A DNA stretch of 64,000 bases from Paraburkholderia ribeironis (GTDB lineage: Bacteria > Pseudomonadota > Gammaproteobacteria > Burkholderiales > Burkholderiaceae). The notes under the pieces were generated by a model, which worked only from the letters and a program-made list of their open reading frames with translations, was not told the origin of the DNA and searched no databases. Numbering within the stretch: position 1 is the stretch's first letter; each line of letters opens with the position of its first letter. This document shows positions 56,783 through 64,000 of this stretch, piece after piece. Position numbers and translations under genes: made by a program. The stretch is from the NCBI RefSeq assembly GCF_900019265.1, contig NZ_CYGX02000012.1, forward strand, positions 62,001 to 126,000. Reading direction: 5' to 3'.

Positions 56783-57571
56783 TCAGCGGATGATGCCGCG
56801 CTGCGATGCTTCGACGAACCCGAGCAAGGTCTGCACCGGCGCATCGCCGTCGCCGCCAGCGGACGCGAGCTCACGCAGCTGCAGCTTCGCTTCTTCGAGC
56901 GACAGGCCATTCTTGTAGAGCACGCGATAGGCCGCGCGCAGCGCCGAGATCGCATCCGGCGAGAAACCGCGCCGGCGCAGGCCTTCGACGTTGATGCCAT
57001 GCGGCTCGGCCTTGTTGCCGGCGGCGATCACGAACGGCGGAACATCCTGCACCAGCGCCGACGCGCCGCCCAACATCGAATGCGCGCCGATGCGCACGAA
57101 CTGATGCACGCCCGACATGCCGCCGATGATCGCGAAGTCGCCGATCGTCACGTGGCCGGCCATCTGCGCATTGCTCGACAGAATGACGTTGTTGCCGACG
57201 TGGCAGTCGTGCCCGATGTGCACGTACGCCATGATCCAGTTGTCGTCGCCGAGCGTGGTCACGCCCGCGTCCTGCACCGTGCCGGTGTGGATCGTGGTGA
57301 ACTCGCGGATCGTGTTGCGGTTGCCGACCACGAGCCGGGTCGGCTCGTCCCTGTACTTCATGTCCTGCGGACGTCCGCCTACCGATGCATAGTGGCCGAT
57401 CCGGTTGTCTTCGCCGATCGTGGTGTGACCTTCGATCACGCTGTGCGAACCGACCGTGGTGCGTGCACCGATCGTCACGTGTGCGCCGATTACGGCGTAC
57501 GGTCCGACTTCGACGGATTCGTCGAGTTGGGCGCCGGGCTCGACGATCGCAGTGGGATGGATCCTGCTCAT
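56783..57571 (-). CDS. lpxA: UDP-N-acetylglucosamine acyltransferase
   Basis: First enzyme of lipid A synthesis; transfers a 3-hydroxyacyl chain from ACP to UDP-GlcNAc. 262 residues from ATG 57571 (MSRIHPTA), the same length as the E. coli enzyme. The left-handed beta helix shows hexapeptide repeats ([19 protein letters not shown]), and the catalytic His is in [12 protein letters not shown]. Confidence 0.97.
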   Translation of the reverse strand: MSRIHPTAIVEPGAQLDESVEVGPYAVIGAHVTIGARTTVGSHSVIEGHTTIGEDNRIGHYASVGGRPQDMKYRDEPTRLVVGNRNTIREFTTIHTGTVQDAGVTTLGDDNWIMAYVHIGHDCHVGNNVILSSNAQMAGHVTIGDFAIIGGMSGVHQFVRIGAHSMLGGASALVQDVPPFVIAAGNKAEPHGINVEGLRRRGFSPDAISALRAAYRVLYKNGLSLEEAKLQLRELASAGGDGDAPVQTLLGFVEASQRGIIR

Positions 57572-57684
57572 GCGTCCTCGCTTCTGATTCTGTTGCATTG
57601 TCTGGATGGGCTTGCGCCGGGGGCCGCCAGCGCGCTCGTGTCGCGTCGCTGAGCGCCCGGGGCGCTGACTGCCTTGCCGCTAAC

Positions 57685-58149
57685 TCAGGCGTCTTTGTCC
57701 GTGTGCCGTACCGCGCACATCAGGTCGGCTTCCGCCGCCACCACGCCATCCACTTCGGCGCGCGCCTTGAACTTCCAGATGCCGCGCATATGACGCTCGA
57801 ACGTGCAATTCAGGATCAGCTGATCGCCCGGCTCCACCACGCGCTTGAAGCGCGCATTGTCGATGCCGACAAAAAGATACAGCGTGTTGGACGGGTCGCT
57901 CGGTTCTTCCGAAAACGTCAGCAGGGCCGCGGTTTGCGCGAGCGCTTCGAGAATCAACACGCCCGGCATGACCGGGCGCGTCGGAAAGTGCCCCTGGAAA
58001 TACGGCTCGTTGATCGACACGTTCTTCAGCGCTTTGATGTTCTTGTGCGGCTCGAGTTCGAGCACCCGGTCGACCAGCAGGATCGGGTAACGATGGGGCA
58101 GCAGCGTGAGAATCTTATGAATGTCGAGATTGATTTTTTCGGTGCTCAT
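57685..58149 (-). CDS. fabZ: 3-hydroxyacyl-ACP dehydratase FabZ
   Basis: Dehydrates 3-hydroxyacyl-ACP in fatty acid synthesis, competing with LpxA for substrate, 154 residues from ATG 58149. The hotdog-fold catalytic residues are in [23 protein letters not shown] (His and Glu). Motif [17 protein letters not shown] near the start is diagnostic. Lies 113 bases before lpxA. Confidence 0.97.
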   Translation of the reverse strand: MSTEKINLDIHKILTLLPHRYPILLVDRVLELEPHKNIKALKNVSINEPYFQGHFPTRPVMPGVLILEALAQTAALLTFSEEPSDPSNTLYLFVGIDNARFKRVVEPGDQLILNCTFERHMRGIWKFKARAEVDGVVAAEADLMCAVRHTDKDA

Positions 58150-58333
58150 GGTGTTTCTGCTCACGCATTGACTGCGCGATGATGACTGCGGATGCTGGTG
58201 CAGGTGGGTTGAAAACGCGTGCTGCCGGCGCCCGCCATGGTCCGGCGGCCGTGCCACCCGGTCACGGCAACCGACTTTGCTTCATGCTGCTCGCCCGCCA
58301 TTTTACGCGGTGCGGGCGCGTTGCCCGGAAATC

Positions 58334-59533
58334 TCAGGTTTTGTCGCCTGCGGACTGACTTGCCACGTTGATTGCCGCATTGATTGCCGCGTTGGTTACC
58401 GCGTTGGTTACCGCGCCGCCCGCTGCATGAGTCGCCGTCTGGGCCGATGTGCCGGGCCTGTTGGCCGCGGCGCTTTCGAGCGCCTTGATACGATCGCGCA
58501 GCTTGTCGATATTGCGCAGCAACGCCGCACTCTTGTTCCAATCAGCATGATTGACGGCCGGGAACGCGCTGGTGTACATGCCCGGCTTCAGCAGCGATTT
58601 CGACACGCCCGACTTCGCCGTGACGATTACGTGATCGGCCAGCGTCACGTGCCCGGCAATCCCGACTGCGCCGCCGATCATGCAATGGCGGCCGATCGTC
58701 GTGCTGCCCGCGATGCCCGCGCAGCCGGCGATCACCGTGTACGCACCGACCTTGCAGTTGTGACCGATCTGCACGAGGTTGTCGATCTTCACGCACTCCT
58801 CAATGACCGTGTCGGCCATCGCGCCGCGGTCGATCGTGGTGTTCGCGCCGATCTCGACGTCTGCCGCGATCGACACGCCGCCGACCTGCGGAATCTTCAC
58901 CCAGCTGCCGGTACGCGCCTCGCCCTCGCCGACGAAGTCCGGCGCGAAGCCGAAACCGTCCGAGCCGATCACCGCGCCCGCATGCACGATCACGCGCTCG
59001 GCGAGTTTGCAGCCGTGGTACACCGCGACATTCGGATACAGATGCGAGTTCGCGCCGATGCGCGTGCCGCGGCCGATCACGACATTCGCGTCCAGCCGCA
59101 CGTTTTCGCCGATGACCGCGCCGGCTTCCACCGTGACGCGCGGACCGATCACTGCGCTCGCGGCGATCTGCGCCGACGGATCGATCGTCGCGCTCGGGTG
59201 CACGCCGGCCTGAGGCTTCGGCGTGGCGAGGTCGATGAAGGTTTGCGCGACGCGCGCAAAGTAAGCGTACGGATTAGGTGTGACGATGAAGTTACGGCGG
59301 GCGCCGGGCGCACTGGCATCGCGCGACGCCAGTTTGGCGAGGTCGTTGGCGTTGATCAGCACCGCGCCCGCACGGGTCGTCTCGACTTGCGACAGGTACT
59401 TTGGATTGGCGAGGAACGCCAGCTGCTCCGGGCCTGCCTGGTCGAGCGGCGCCAGACTGCCGACGCGCTGCGCACCGTTTCCGACTACTTCACCGCCGAA
59501 TCGCTGGACGATGTCCTCGAGCGTAAATGCCAT
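58334..59533 (-). CDS. lpxD: UDP-3-O-(3-hydroxyacyl)glucosamine N-acyltransferase
   Basis: Third acylation-pathway enzyme of lipid A, 399 residues, longer than the usual 340-360. An N-terminal uridine-binding domain (1-100), a left-handed beta helix (about 110-300) with the catalytic His in [10 protein letters not shown], and a C-terminal helix follow. The extra length is an Ala/Asn/Thr-rich tail with repeated N-A-V-T and N-A-A-I, encoded by a 12-base tandem repeat, probably dispensable. Confidence 0.96.
   Translation of the reverse strand: MAFTLEDIVQRFGGEVVGNGAQRVGSLAPLDQAGPEQLAFLANPKYLSQVETTRAGAVLINANDLAKLASRDASAPGARRNFIVTPNPYAYFARVAQTFIDLATPKPQAGVHPSATIDPSAQIAASAVIGPRVTVEAGAVIGENVRLDANVVIGRGTRIGANSHLYPNVAVYHGCKLAERVIVHAGAVIGSDGFGFAPDFVGEGEARTGSWVKIPQVGGVSIAADVEIGANTTIDRGAMADTVIEECVKIDNLVQIGHNCKVGAYTVIAGCAGIAGSTTIGRHCMIGGAVGIAGHVTLADHVIVTAKSGVSKSLLKPGMYTSAFPAVNHADWNKSAALLRNIDKLRDRIKALESAAANRPGTSAQTATHAAGGAVTNAVTNAAINAAINVASQSAGDKT
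58367..58414. repeat. 12-bp tandem repeat in the lpxD 3' end
   Basis: Four units (gttgattgccgc, attgattgccgc, then gttggttaccgc twice) encode the Asn-Ala-rich C-terminus of LpxD. Unit length divisible by three keeps frame when copy number changes. Confidence 0.9.
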
Positions 59534-59620
59534 GCCTATCCAGTCTCCTGCTGTTCAGTCCAACTTGTGATTGCCAGCACGCGACGCGCTGCCGCGCACC
59601 GGTGGGCGACCCGGCTGCGT

Positions 59621-60148
59621 TCAGTTGCCCGACGCCGCCAGCGCCTTGAGCACCTGGTCGGTAATGTCGATGCGCGGGCTCACATATACCGCTTCCTGCA
59701 CGATCAGATCGTAGTGTTGCGCCTCGGCGATCTGCTTGATGACCCTGTTGGCGCGATCGAGCACAGCCGCCAGCTCTTCGTTGCGGCGCTGATTCAGATC
59801 TTCGCGGAATTCGCGTTGCTTGCGCTGGAAGTCCGTATCCAGCTGCGACAGGTCGCGTTGCTTCTGCGCGCGATCGGTCGGCGACATCGATGCGCCGTTC
59901 TTGTCGAGCGAATCGGACATCGACTTCAGCTTCTGCGCCATATCGGCAAGATCTTTGTCACGCTTGGCGAATTCGGCTTCGAGCTTGACCTGGGCGGCCT
60001 TGGCCGCCGCCGATTCGCGCAGGATGCGGTCGGAATTCACCGCGGCGATCTTCGCCTCCTGCGCGTGCGCTACCCCGACGCCCAAGGTCATTGCCAGCGC
60101 CATCGCGCACGCTACACGCTTCGAAAATATACCGGTTAGCAAAGTCAT
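59621..60148 (-). CDS. skp: Periplasmic chaperone Skp/OmpH
   Basis: Holds unfolded outer-membrane proteins on the way to BAM, 175 residues. A signal peptide (KRVACAMALAMTLGVGVAHA) is cleaved before QEAKIAAVN. The rest is the long alpha-helical tentacle region rich in Lys, Glu, Gln and Arg (about 45-145), with the C-terminal ITDQVLKAL. Lies 40 bases downstream of bamA. Confidence 0.95.
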   Translation of the reverse strand: MTLLTGIFSKRVACAMALAMTLGVGVAHAQEAKIAAVNSDRILRESAAAKAAQVKLEAEFAKRDKDLADMAQKLKSMSDSLDKNGASMSPTDRAQKQRDLSQLDTDFQRKQREFREDLNQRRNEELAAVLDRANRVIKQIAEAQHYDLIVQEAVYVSPRIDITDQVLKALAASGN

Positions 60149-60188
60149 CCTCTCGATACTGTGGTTGGCCAGCCGCCTGCGGCAGGGC

Positions 60189-62501
60189 TCAGAACGCCGT
60201 CCCGATCTGGAACTGGAACTTCTGATACTGGTCGCCGGTGTGCTTCGTGAGCGGGAAACCCAGGCTCAGCTTGAGCGGGCCGATCGGCGAGATCCATGCC
60301 AGACCCACACCATAGCCGTAACGCAAGCCGTTCGCACCCGTCGACGTAGCCGCGGCGCTCGGCTCGGCCCAGACGTTACCGGCGTCGAGGAACGTAAAGA
60401 CGCGCAACGTGCGGTCGTACCCGGTGCCCGGCAACGGGAACGTCAATTCGATGTTACCCACCAACAGCTTCGAGCCGCCGATCGGGTCGTTCGTCTTCGC
60501 ATCGCGCGGACCCAGCGAGCTCGGCTCGTAGCCCCGCACCGATCCGATACCGCCCGCGTAGTAGTTCTTGAAAATCGGATAAGGCTTGCCGGCAAGACCC
60601 TTACCGTAGCCACCCTGGAAGTTGAAGCCCAGCACGAAGCCGCGCGCAAACGAATAATAGTACTGCGCGTTGAGGTCGGCCTTGTAGTACTGGGTACCGC
60701 CGATCGGCGTGCCGTATTCGGCGTTGGCCTGCGTGAAGTAACCGCGGCTCGGCACCAGTGCGCTGTCACGCGCGTCGCGCGACCAGCCCACGGTGATCGG
60801 CACGTTGTTCGACACGCGCCCGAAGTCCTGAACGTACTGCTTGTACGACGCCGGCGTGTTCGCGTCGACATCCAGCGTGTTCTGCTCGATACCCGAGCCG
60901 AAGTACACTGTGTCGACTTCCGAGAACGGAATGCCGAACTTCAGGTCGGCACCCAGCGTGACGATCTTGAAGCTCGAATCGGTCGAGTAGTACAACGGCT
61001 GGTACGTGCGGTAGTAGACGTCGGTAATACGCTTGATGCCGTCGACCGTGAAGTACGGGTCGACCTGCGTGACCGTCAACGTACGGTACGTCTTGGCGGT
61101 GTTGATGTTCACCGAGAGACTGGTACCCGAACCGAACACGTTGTCCTGCGACACGCCCGCCGACAGCACCACCTTGTCGGTCGACGAGAAGCCCGCACCC
61201 AGCGTGATCGCGCCGGTCGGCTTTTCGGCCACCTTGACGTCGACATCGACCTGGTCCGGCGTGCCCTCGACCGGCACCGTGGTCACGTCGACATCGGTAA
61301 AGTAGCCCAGACGGTTGATACGGTCTTTCGACAGCGCGAGGCGATTCGAATCGAACCACGAGCTTTCGAGCTGGCGCATTTCACGGCGCACCACTTCGTC
61401 GCGGGTACGCGTGTTGCCGATTACGTTGATACGGCGCACGTAGACGCGGCGGCTCGGGTCGACCTGCAGCGTCAGGTCCACCGTATGGTGCTGCTGATCG
61501 ATCTGCGGCTGCGCATTGACGGTCGCGAATGCATAGCCGTATTCGCCGAGCTTGTCGACGATCGCCTTGGTGGTGGCTTGCAGCTTTTCAGCCGAGAAGC
61601 GGTCGCCTGGTTTGATCTTGACCAGCTTGGTCAGCTCCGCCTCGCGGTCGAGCAGATTGCCAGCCAGCTTGATGCTCGAAATCGTGTACGGCTCGCCTTC
61701 ATGCAGCGTGACCGTCAGATACATGTCCTTCTTGTCCGGCGAGATCGACACCTGGGTCGATTCGATGCTGAACTCGAGGTAGCCGCGATTCAGATAATAC
61801 GAGCGGACGTTTTCGAGGTCGCCGGTGAGCTTGTCTTTCGCGTACAGGTCGTTCTTCGTGTACCACGAGAACCAGTTCGGCGTGGACAGCTGCATTTCGT
61901 CACGCAGCGTACCGGTGCTGAACGCCTTGTTGCCGATGAAGTTGATCTGGCGGATCTTCGCGCTCGGGCCTTCGGCCACCGAGAACAGCACGGCCACCCG
62001 GTTGCGGTCGATCGGCGTGATCGTGGTGGTGACTTCGGCGGCATAGAAGCCGCGCGTCAGATACTGACGCTTCAGCTCCTGCTCGGCCCTGTCGACCAGC
62101 GCCTTGTCGTAGTAGCGGCCTTGCGACAAACCGACGGCGCGCAGCGCCTTGATCAGGTTGTCCTTCTCGAACTCATGAATGCCGGCGAAGTCGATCGTGC
62201 CGACGGCCGGACGCTCCAGCACCTGCACGATGACGACATTGCCTTCGGTGGCGATCTTGACGTCGTTGAAGAAGCCGGTGGCGTACAGCGCGCGAATCGC
62301 TTCGGACGCCTTGTCGTCGCTGAACGTGTCACCTTGTTTGATGGGGAGGTACGCGAACACGGTACCTGGTTCGACGCGTTGCAATCCCTCAATGCGGATG
62401 TCTTGCACCACGAAGGGCGTCGTTGCGTGAGCAACCAGCCCATGCGCGGCGACTGCCGCGGCTATAACCGTCTTTGGAACAAAGCGATGAGGTTTAAACA
62501 A
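60189..62501 (-). CDS. bamA: Outer membrane protein assembly factor BamA
   Basis: Central Omp85 subunit of the BAM complex, 770 residues. A signal sequence (about 1-26) is followed by five POTRA repeats (from FVVQDIRIEGLQRVEPGTVF) and a 16-strand barrel from about residue 425, with the conserved GSVRGYEPSSLGPRD loop motif (VRGY variant of VRGF) and a C-terminal Phe. Essential core gene between rseP and skp. Confidence 0.98.
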   Translation of the reverse strand: MFKPHRFVPKTVIAAAVAAHGLVAHATTPFVVQDIRIEGLQRVEPGTVFAYLPIKQGDTFSDDKASEAIRALYATGFFNDVKIATEGNVVIVQVLERPAVGTIDFAGIHEFEKDNLIKALRAVGLSQGRYYDKALVDRAEQELKRQYLTRGFYAAEVTTTITPIDRNRVAVLFSVAEGPSAKIRQINFIGNKAFSTGTLRDEMQLSTPNWFSWYTKNDLYAKDKLTGDLENVRSYYLNRGYLEFSIESTQVSISPDKKDMYLTVTLHEGEPYTISSIKLAGNLLDREAELTKLVKIKPGDRFSAEKLQATTKAIVDKLGEYGYAFATVNAQPQIDQQHHTVDLTLQVDPSRRVYVRRINVIGNTRTRDEVVRREMRQLESSWFDSNRLALSKDRINRLGYFTDVDVTTVPVEGTPDQVDVDVKVAEKPTGAITLGAGFSSTDKVVLSAGVSQDNVFGSGTSLSVNINTAKTYRTLTVTQVDPYFTVDGIKRITDVYYRTYQPLYYSTDSSFKIVTLGADLKFGIPFSEVDTVYFGSGIEQNTLDVDANTPASYKQYVQDFGRVSNNVPITVGWSRDARDSALVPSRGYFTQANAEYGTPIGGTQYYKADLNAQYYYSFARGFVLGFNFQGGYGKGLAGKPYPIFKNYYAGGIGSVRGYEPSSLGPRDAKTNDPIGGSKLLVGNIELTFPLPGTGYDRTLRVFTFLDAGNVWAEPSAAATSTGANGLRYGYGVGLAWISPIGPLKLSLGFPLTKHTGDQYQKFQFQIGTAF

Positions 62502-62567
62502 CGTGCTTCCCCAGTGTGTATAGCTGCATCAGGTCAGACGGCGCCATCGTGAACGCCGCCGGACACT

Positions 62568-63962
62568 TTAAAAATGGATTAAACGAGCCAGATCGTTGAA
62601 CAGCGCGATCGCCGACAATGCGACGATGCAGGCGAGACCCGCCCTCTGAAAAACGAGTTGCCAGCGTTCGGAGACAACTTTGCCGGTTACAGCTTCAACC
62701 AAATAATATAACAGATGCCCACCGTCCAATACCGGAATTGGTAGCAGGTTCAGTACACCAAGGCTAATACTGACAAGGGCCAGGAACGACAAAAATGCGG
62801 AAGGACCCAGACGTGCGCTCTTTCCCGCGTAATCGGCAATCGTCACGGGACCGGAAAGATTCTTCAGCGAAGCCTCGCCGACGATCATCCGTCCGAACAT
62901 GCGCACCGAGTAAATCGCGAGATCCCACGTGCGGCGCGCGCCCAGTTGCAGGCTCTCGAGCGGCCCGTAGCGCACGTCGATCGACGGCACCTGGGTCGCC
63001 AGTTCCGCGCCGATGCGGCCGATCTGCTGCCCGGTCGCGGCATCGCGCTGCGCTTGCGGCACGATGCTGATGTCTTCGAGCTGACCTGCCGGATGACCGC
63101 CACGGCCGCCGCGCTCCACCTGCAACATCACCGGCACGCCGGCGTGCGATTTTACATAAGCGATGAAGGCCGTGGCGTTATCGGCCGGCGTACCGTTGAT
63201 CGCGCGCAGACGATCGCCCGCGACGATGCCCGCCTTCTGCGCCGCGCTGCCCGACTGCACGCCGGCCACCGTCAGCTTGCCGCCGCCCGGCTCGAAACCG
63301 AGATGCGACATGAAATCGTCGTCGATGTCTTTCTCGCCGATACCGCGCAGATCGATCGGGAAATCGGAGGTGCCATGCGCGTCTTTCGCGCGCAGCACGA
63401 CGTGCTTGTGATCGAATGCGGCGCCCAGCAGCTTCCAGCGCAGGTCCGACCATGAACGCACCGGCTCGGCTACGTCGCTGTTGCCGGTGCGCACCGCGAC
63501 GATGGTTTCGCCGCCCTCGAAGCCGGCCACGGCCGCCGCGGTACTCGGCGCGGGCGTCGCGATGACGGCCGCCGGCTCCGTCACGCCAGTCGCGAATACC
63601 AGCGCGAACAGCACGATGGCCAGCAGAAAGTTCGCGACCGGACCCGCCACGACGATCGCAAAGCGCCGCCAGACCGACTGCCGGTTGAACGCATGCGGCA
63701 AGTCTTCGGGGGGAATCGGCGCAGTGCCGGTTTCGCGCTCGTCGAGCATCTTTACGTAGCCGCCGAGCGGCAACGCGGCAATGATCCACTCGGTGCCCGT
63801 CTTCGGACTCACCCATTGGAACAGCGGCTTGCCGAAGCCGATCGAAAAGCGCAGCACCTTGACCTTGCACAGACGCGCCACGCTGTAGTGCCCGTACTCG
63901 TGAACGACCACGAGCACGCCAATCGCGACCGCGAAAGCCAGCAGTTCGATCAGCAGGTTCAT
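62568..63962 (-). CDS. rseP: Site-2 protease RseP
   Basis: An intramembrane zinc metalloprotease that cleaves anti-sigma factor RseA in the envelope stress response, 464 residues. Zinc ligands are HEYGH at residues 21-25 and the Asp of NLLPIPVLDGGHLLYYL in the third helix. Between them lie two PDZ domains (around 110-200 and 205-300, GSAAQKAGIVAGDRLRAINGTPA). Upstream of bamA, as in most Proteobacteria. Confidence 0.97.
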   Translation of the reverse strand: MNLLIELLAFAVAIGVLVVVHEYGHYSVARLCKVKVLRFSIGFGKPLFQWVSPKTGTEWIIAALPLGGYVKMLDERETGTAPIPPEDLPHAFNRQSVWRRFAIVVAGPVANFLLAIVLFALVFATGVTEPAAVIATPAPSTAAAVAGFEGGETIVAVRTGNSDVAEPVRSWSDLRWKLLGAAFDHKHVVLRAKDAHGTSDFPIDLRGIGEKDIDDDFMSHLGFEPGGGKLTVAGVQSGSAAQKAGIVAGDRLRAINGTPADNATAFIAYVKSHAGVPVMLQVERGGRGGHPAGQLEDISIVPQAQRDAATGQQIGRIGAELATQVPSIDVRYGPLESLQLGARRTWDLAIYSVRMFGRMIVGEASLKNLSGPVTIADYAGKSARLGPSAFLSFLALVSISLGVLNLLPIPVLDGGHLLYYLVEAVTGKVVSERWQLVFQRAGLACIVALSAIALFNDLARLIHF

Positions 63963-63969
63963 AAACGCC

Positions 63970-64000
63970 TCACTGGACGGCGCGTTCCGTGCGACGGGCG
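63970..64000 (-). CDS. C-terminal end of a gene at the window edge, probably dxr
   Basis: Only ten codons and a stop are in the window (reading ARRTERAVQ then stop, TGA at 63970-63972). The assignment to 1-deoxy-D-xylulose-5-phosphate reductoisomerase rests on the usual dxr-rseP-bamA order in Betaproteobacteria, not on sequence recognition. Confidence 0.35.
   Translation of the reverse strand, partial: ARRTERAVQ

Noticed and set aside
59820-62552. 910-codon rightward open frame opposite bamA
   Set aside because: Shadow frame; bamA on the other strand is certain.

Overview
The window looks like a piece of the large chromosome of a Burkholderiaceae bacterium (Burkholderia, Paraburkholderia or Caballeronia type). 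The GC content is high. The right part carries the conserved betaproteobacterial order guaA-guaB, ratA/rnfH, smpB, ppsA/ppsR, rnhB-lpxB-lpxA-fabZ-lpxD-skp-bamA-rseP. All assignments come from reading translations and motifs by eye. No database search was run.

Region 1 (1-10.5 kb) is a leftward catabolic cluster. It encodes a VOC-fold extradiol-type dioxygenase, a fumarylacetoacetase-family hydrolase, an AMP-forming acyl-CoA ligase, a small conserved protein, an OmpW-like channel, and a two-subunit molybdenum enzyme of the pyrogallol transhydroxylase/resorcinol hydroxylase type. A TetR regulator is divergent. The molybdenum enzyme is the most unusual item: its large subunit has an extra N-terminal SCP2-like domain, and its iron-sulfur subunit has lost three of the four expected cysteine ligands of one cluster.

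Region 2 (10.8-19.1 kb) is a tripartite RND efflux operon with a divergent TetR that is a paralogue of the first one, including its promoter, followed by an AI-2E-family membrane protein. Region 3 (19.1-21.0 kb) is a scrapyard: a truncated ferredoxin, the tail of a crotonase gene and remnants of IS3-type elements, followed by an intact porin.

Region 4 (22.3-39.5 kb) is a leftward glycine betaine catabolic array: gbcA-gbcB (betaine to dimethylglycine), a dgcA/DMGDH-like flavoprotein, a broken etfB-etfA fusion, a betaine/proline-type ABC importer (proX, proW, proV), purU, sarcosine oxidase soxB-soxD-soxA-soxG, and folD. Together they import betaine, strip its methyl groups and route the released one-carbon units through folate to formate. 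A GcvA-like LysR gene is divergent from gbcA.

Region 5 (39.5-41.4 kb) is the decayed edge of an integrated element at the 3' end of guaA: a transposase fragment, an internally deleted tyrosine integrase and a set of ATACCGTC repeats. Region 6 (41.4-64 kb) is core genome: purine synthesis, trans-translation, gluconeogenic PEP synthase and its regulator, lipid A and outer-membrane biogenesis. Short tandem repeats of 6 to 15 bp recur between or inside genes from 23 kb to 58 kb.
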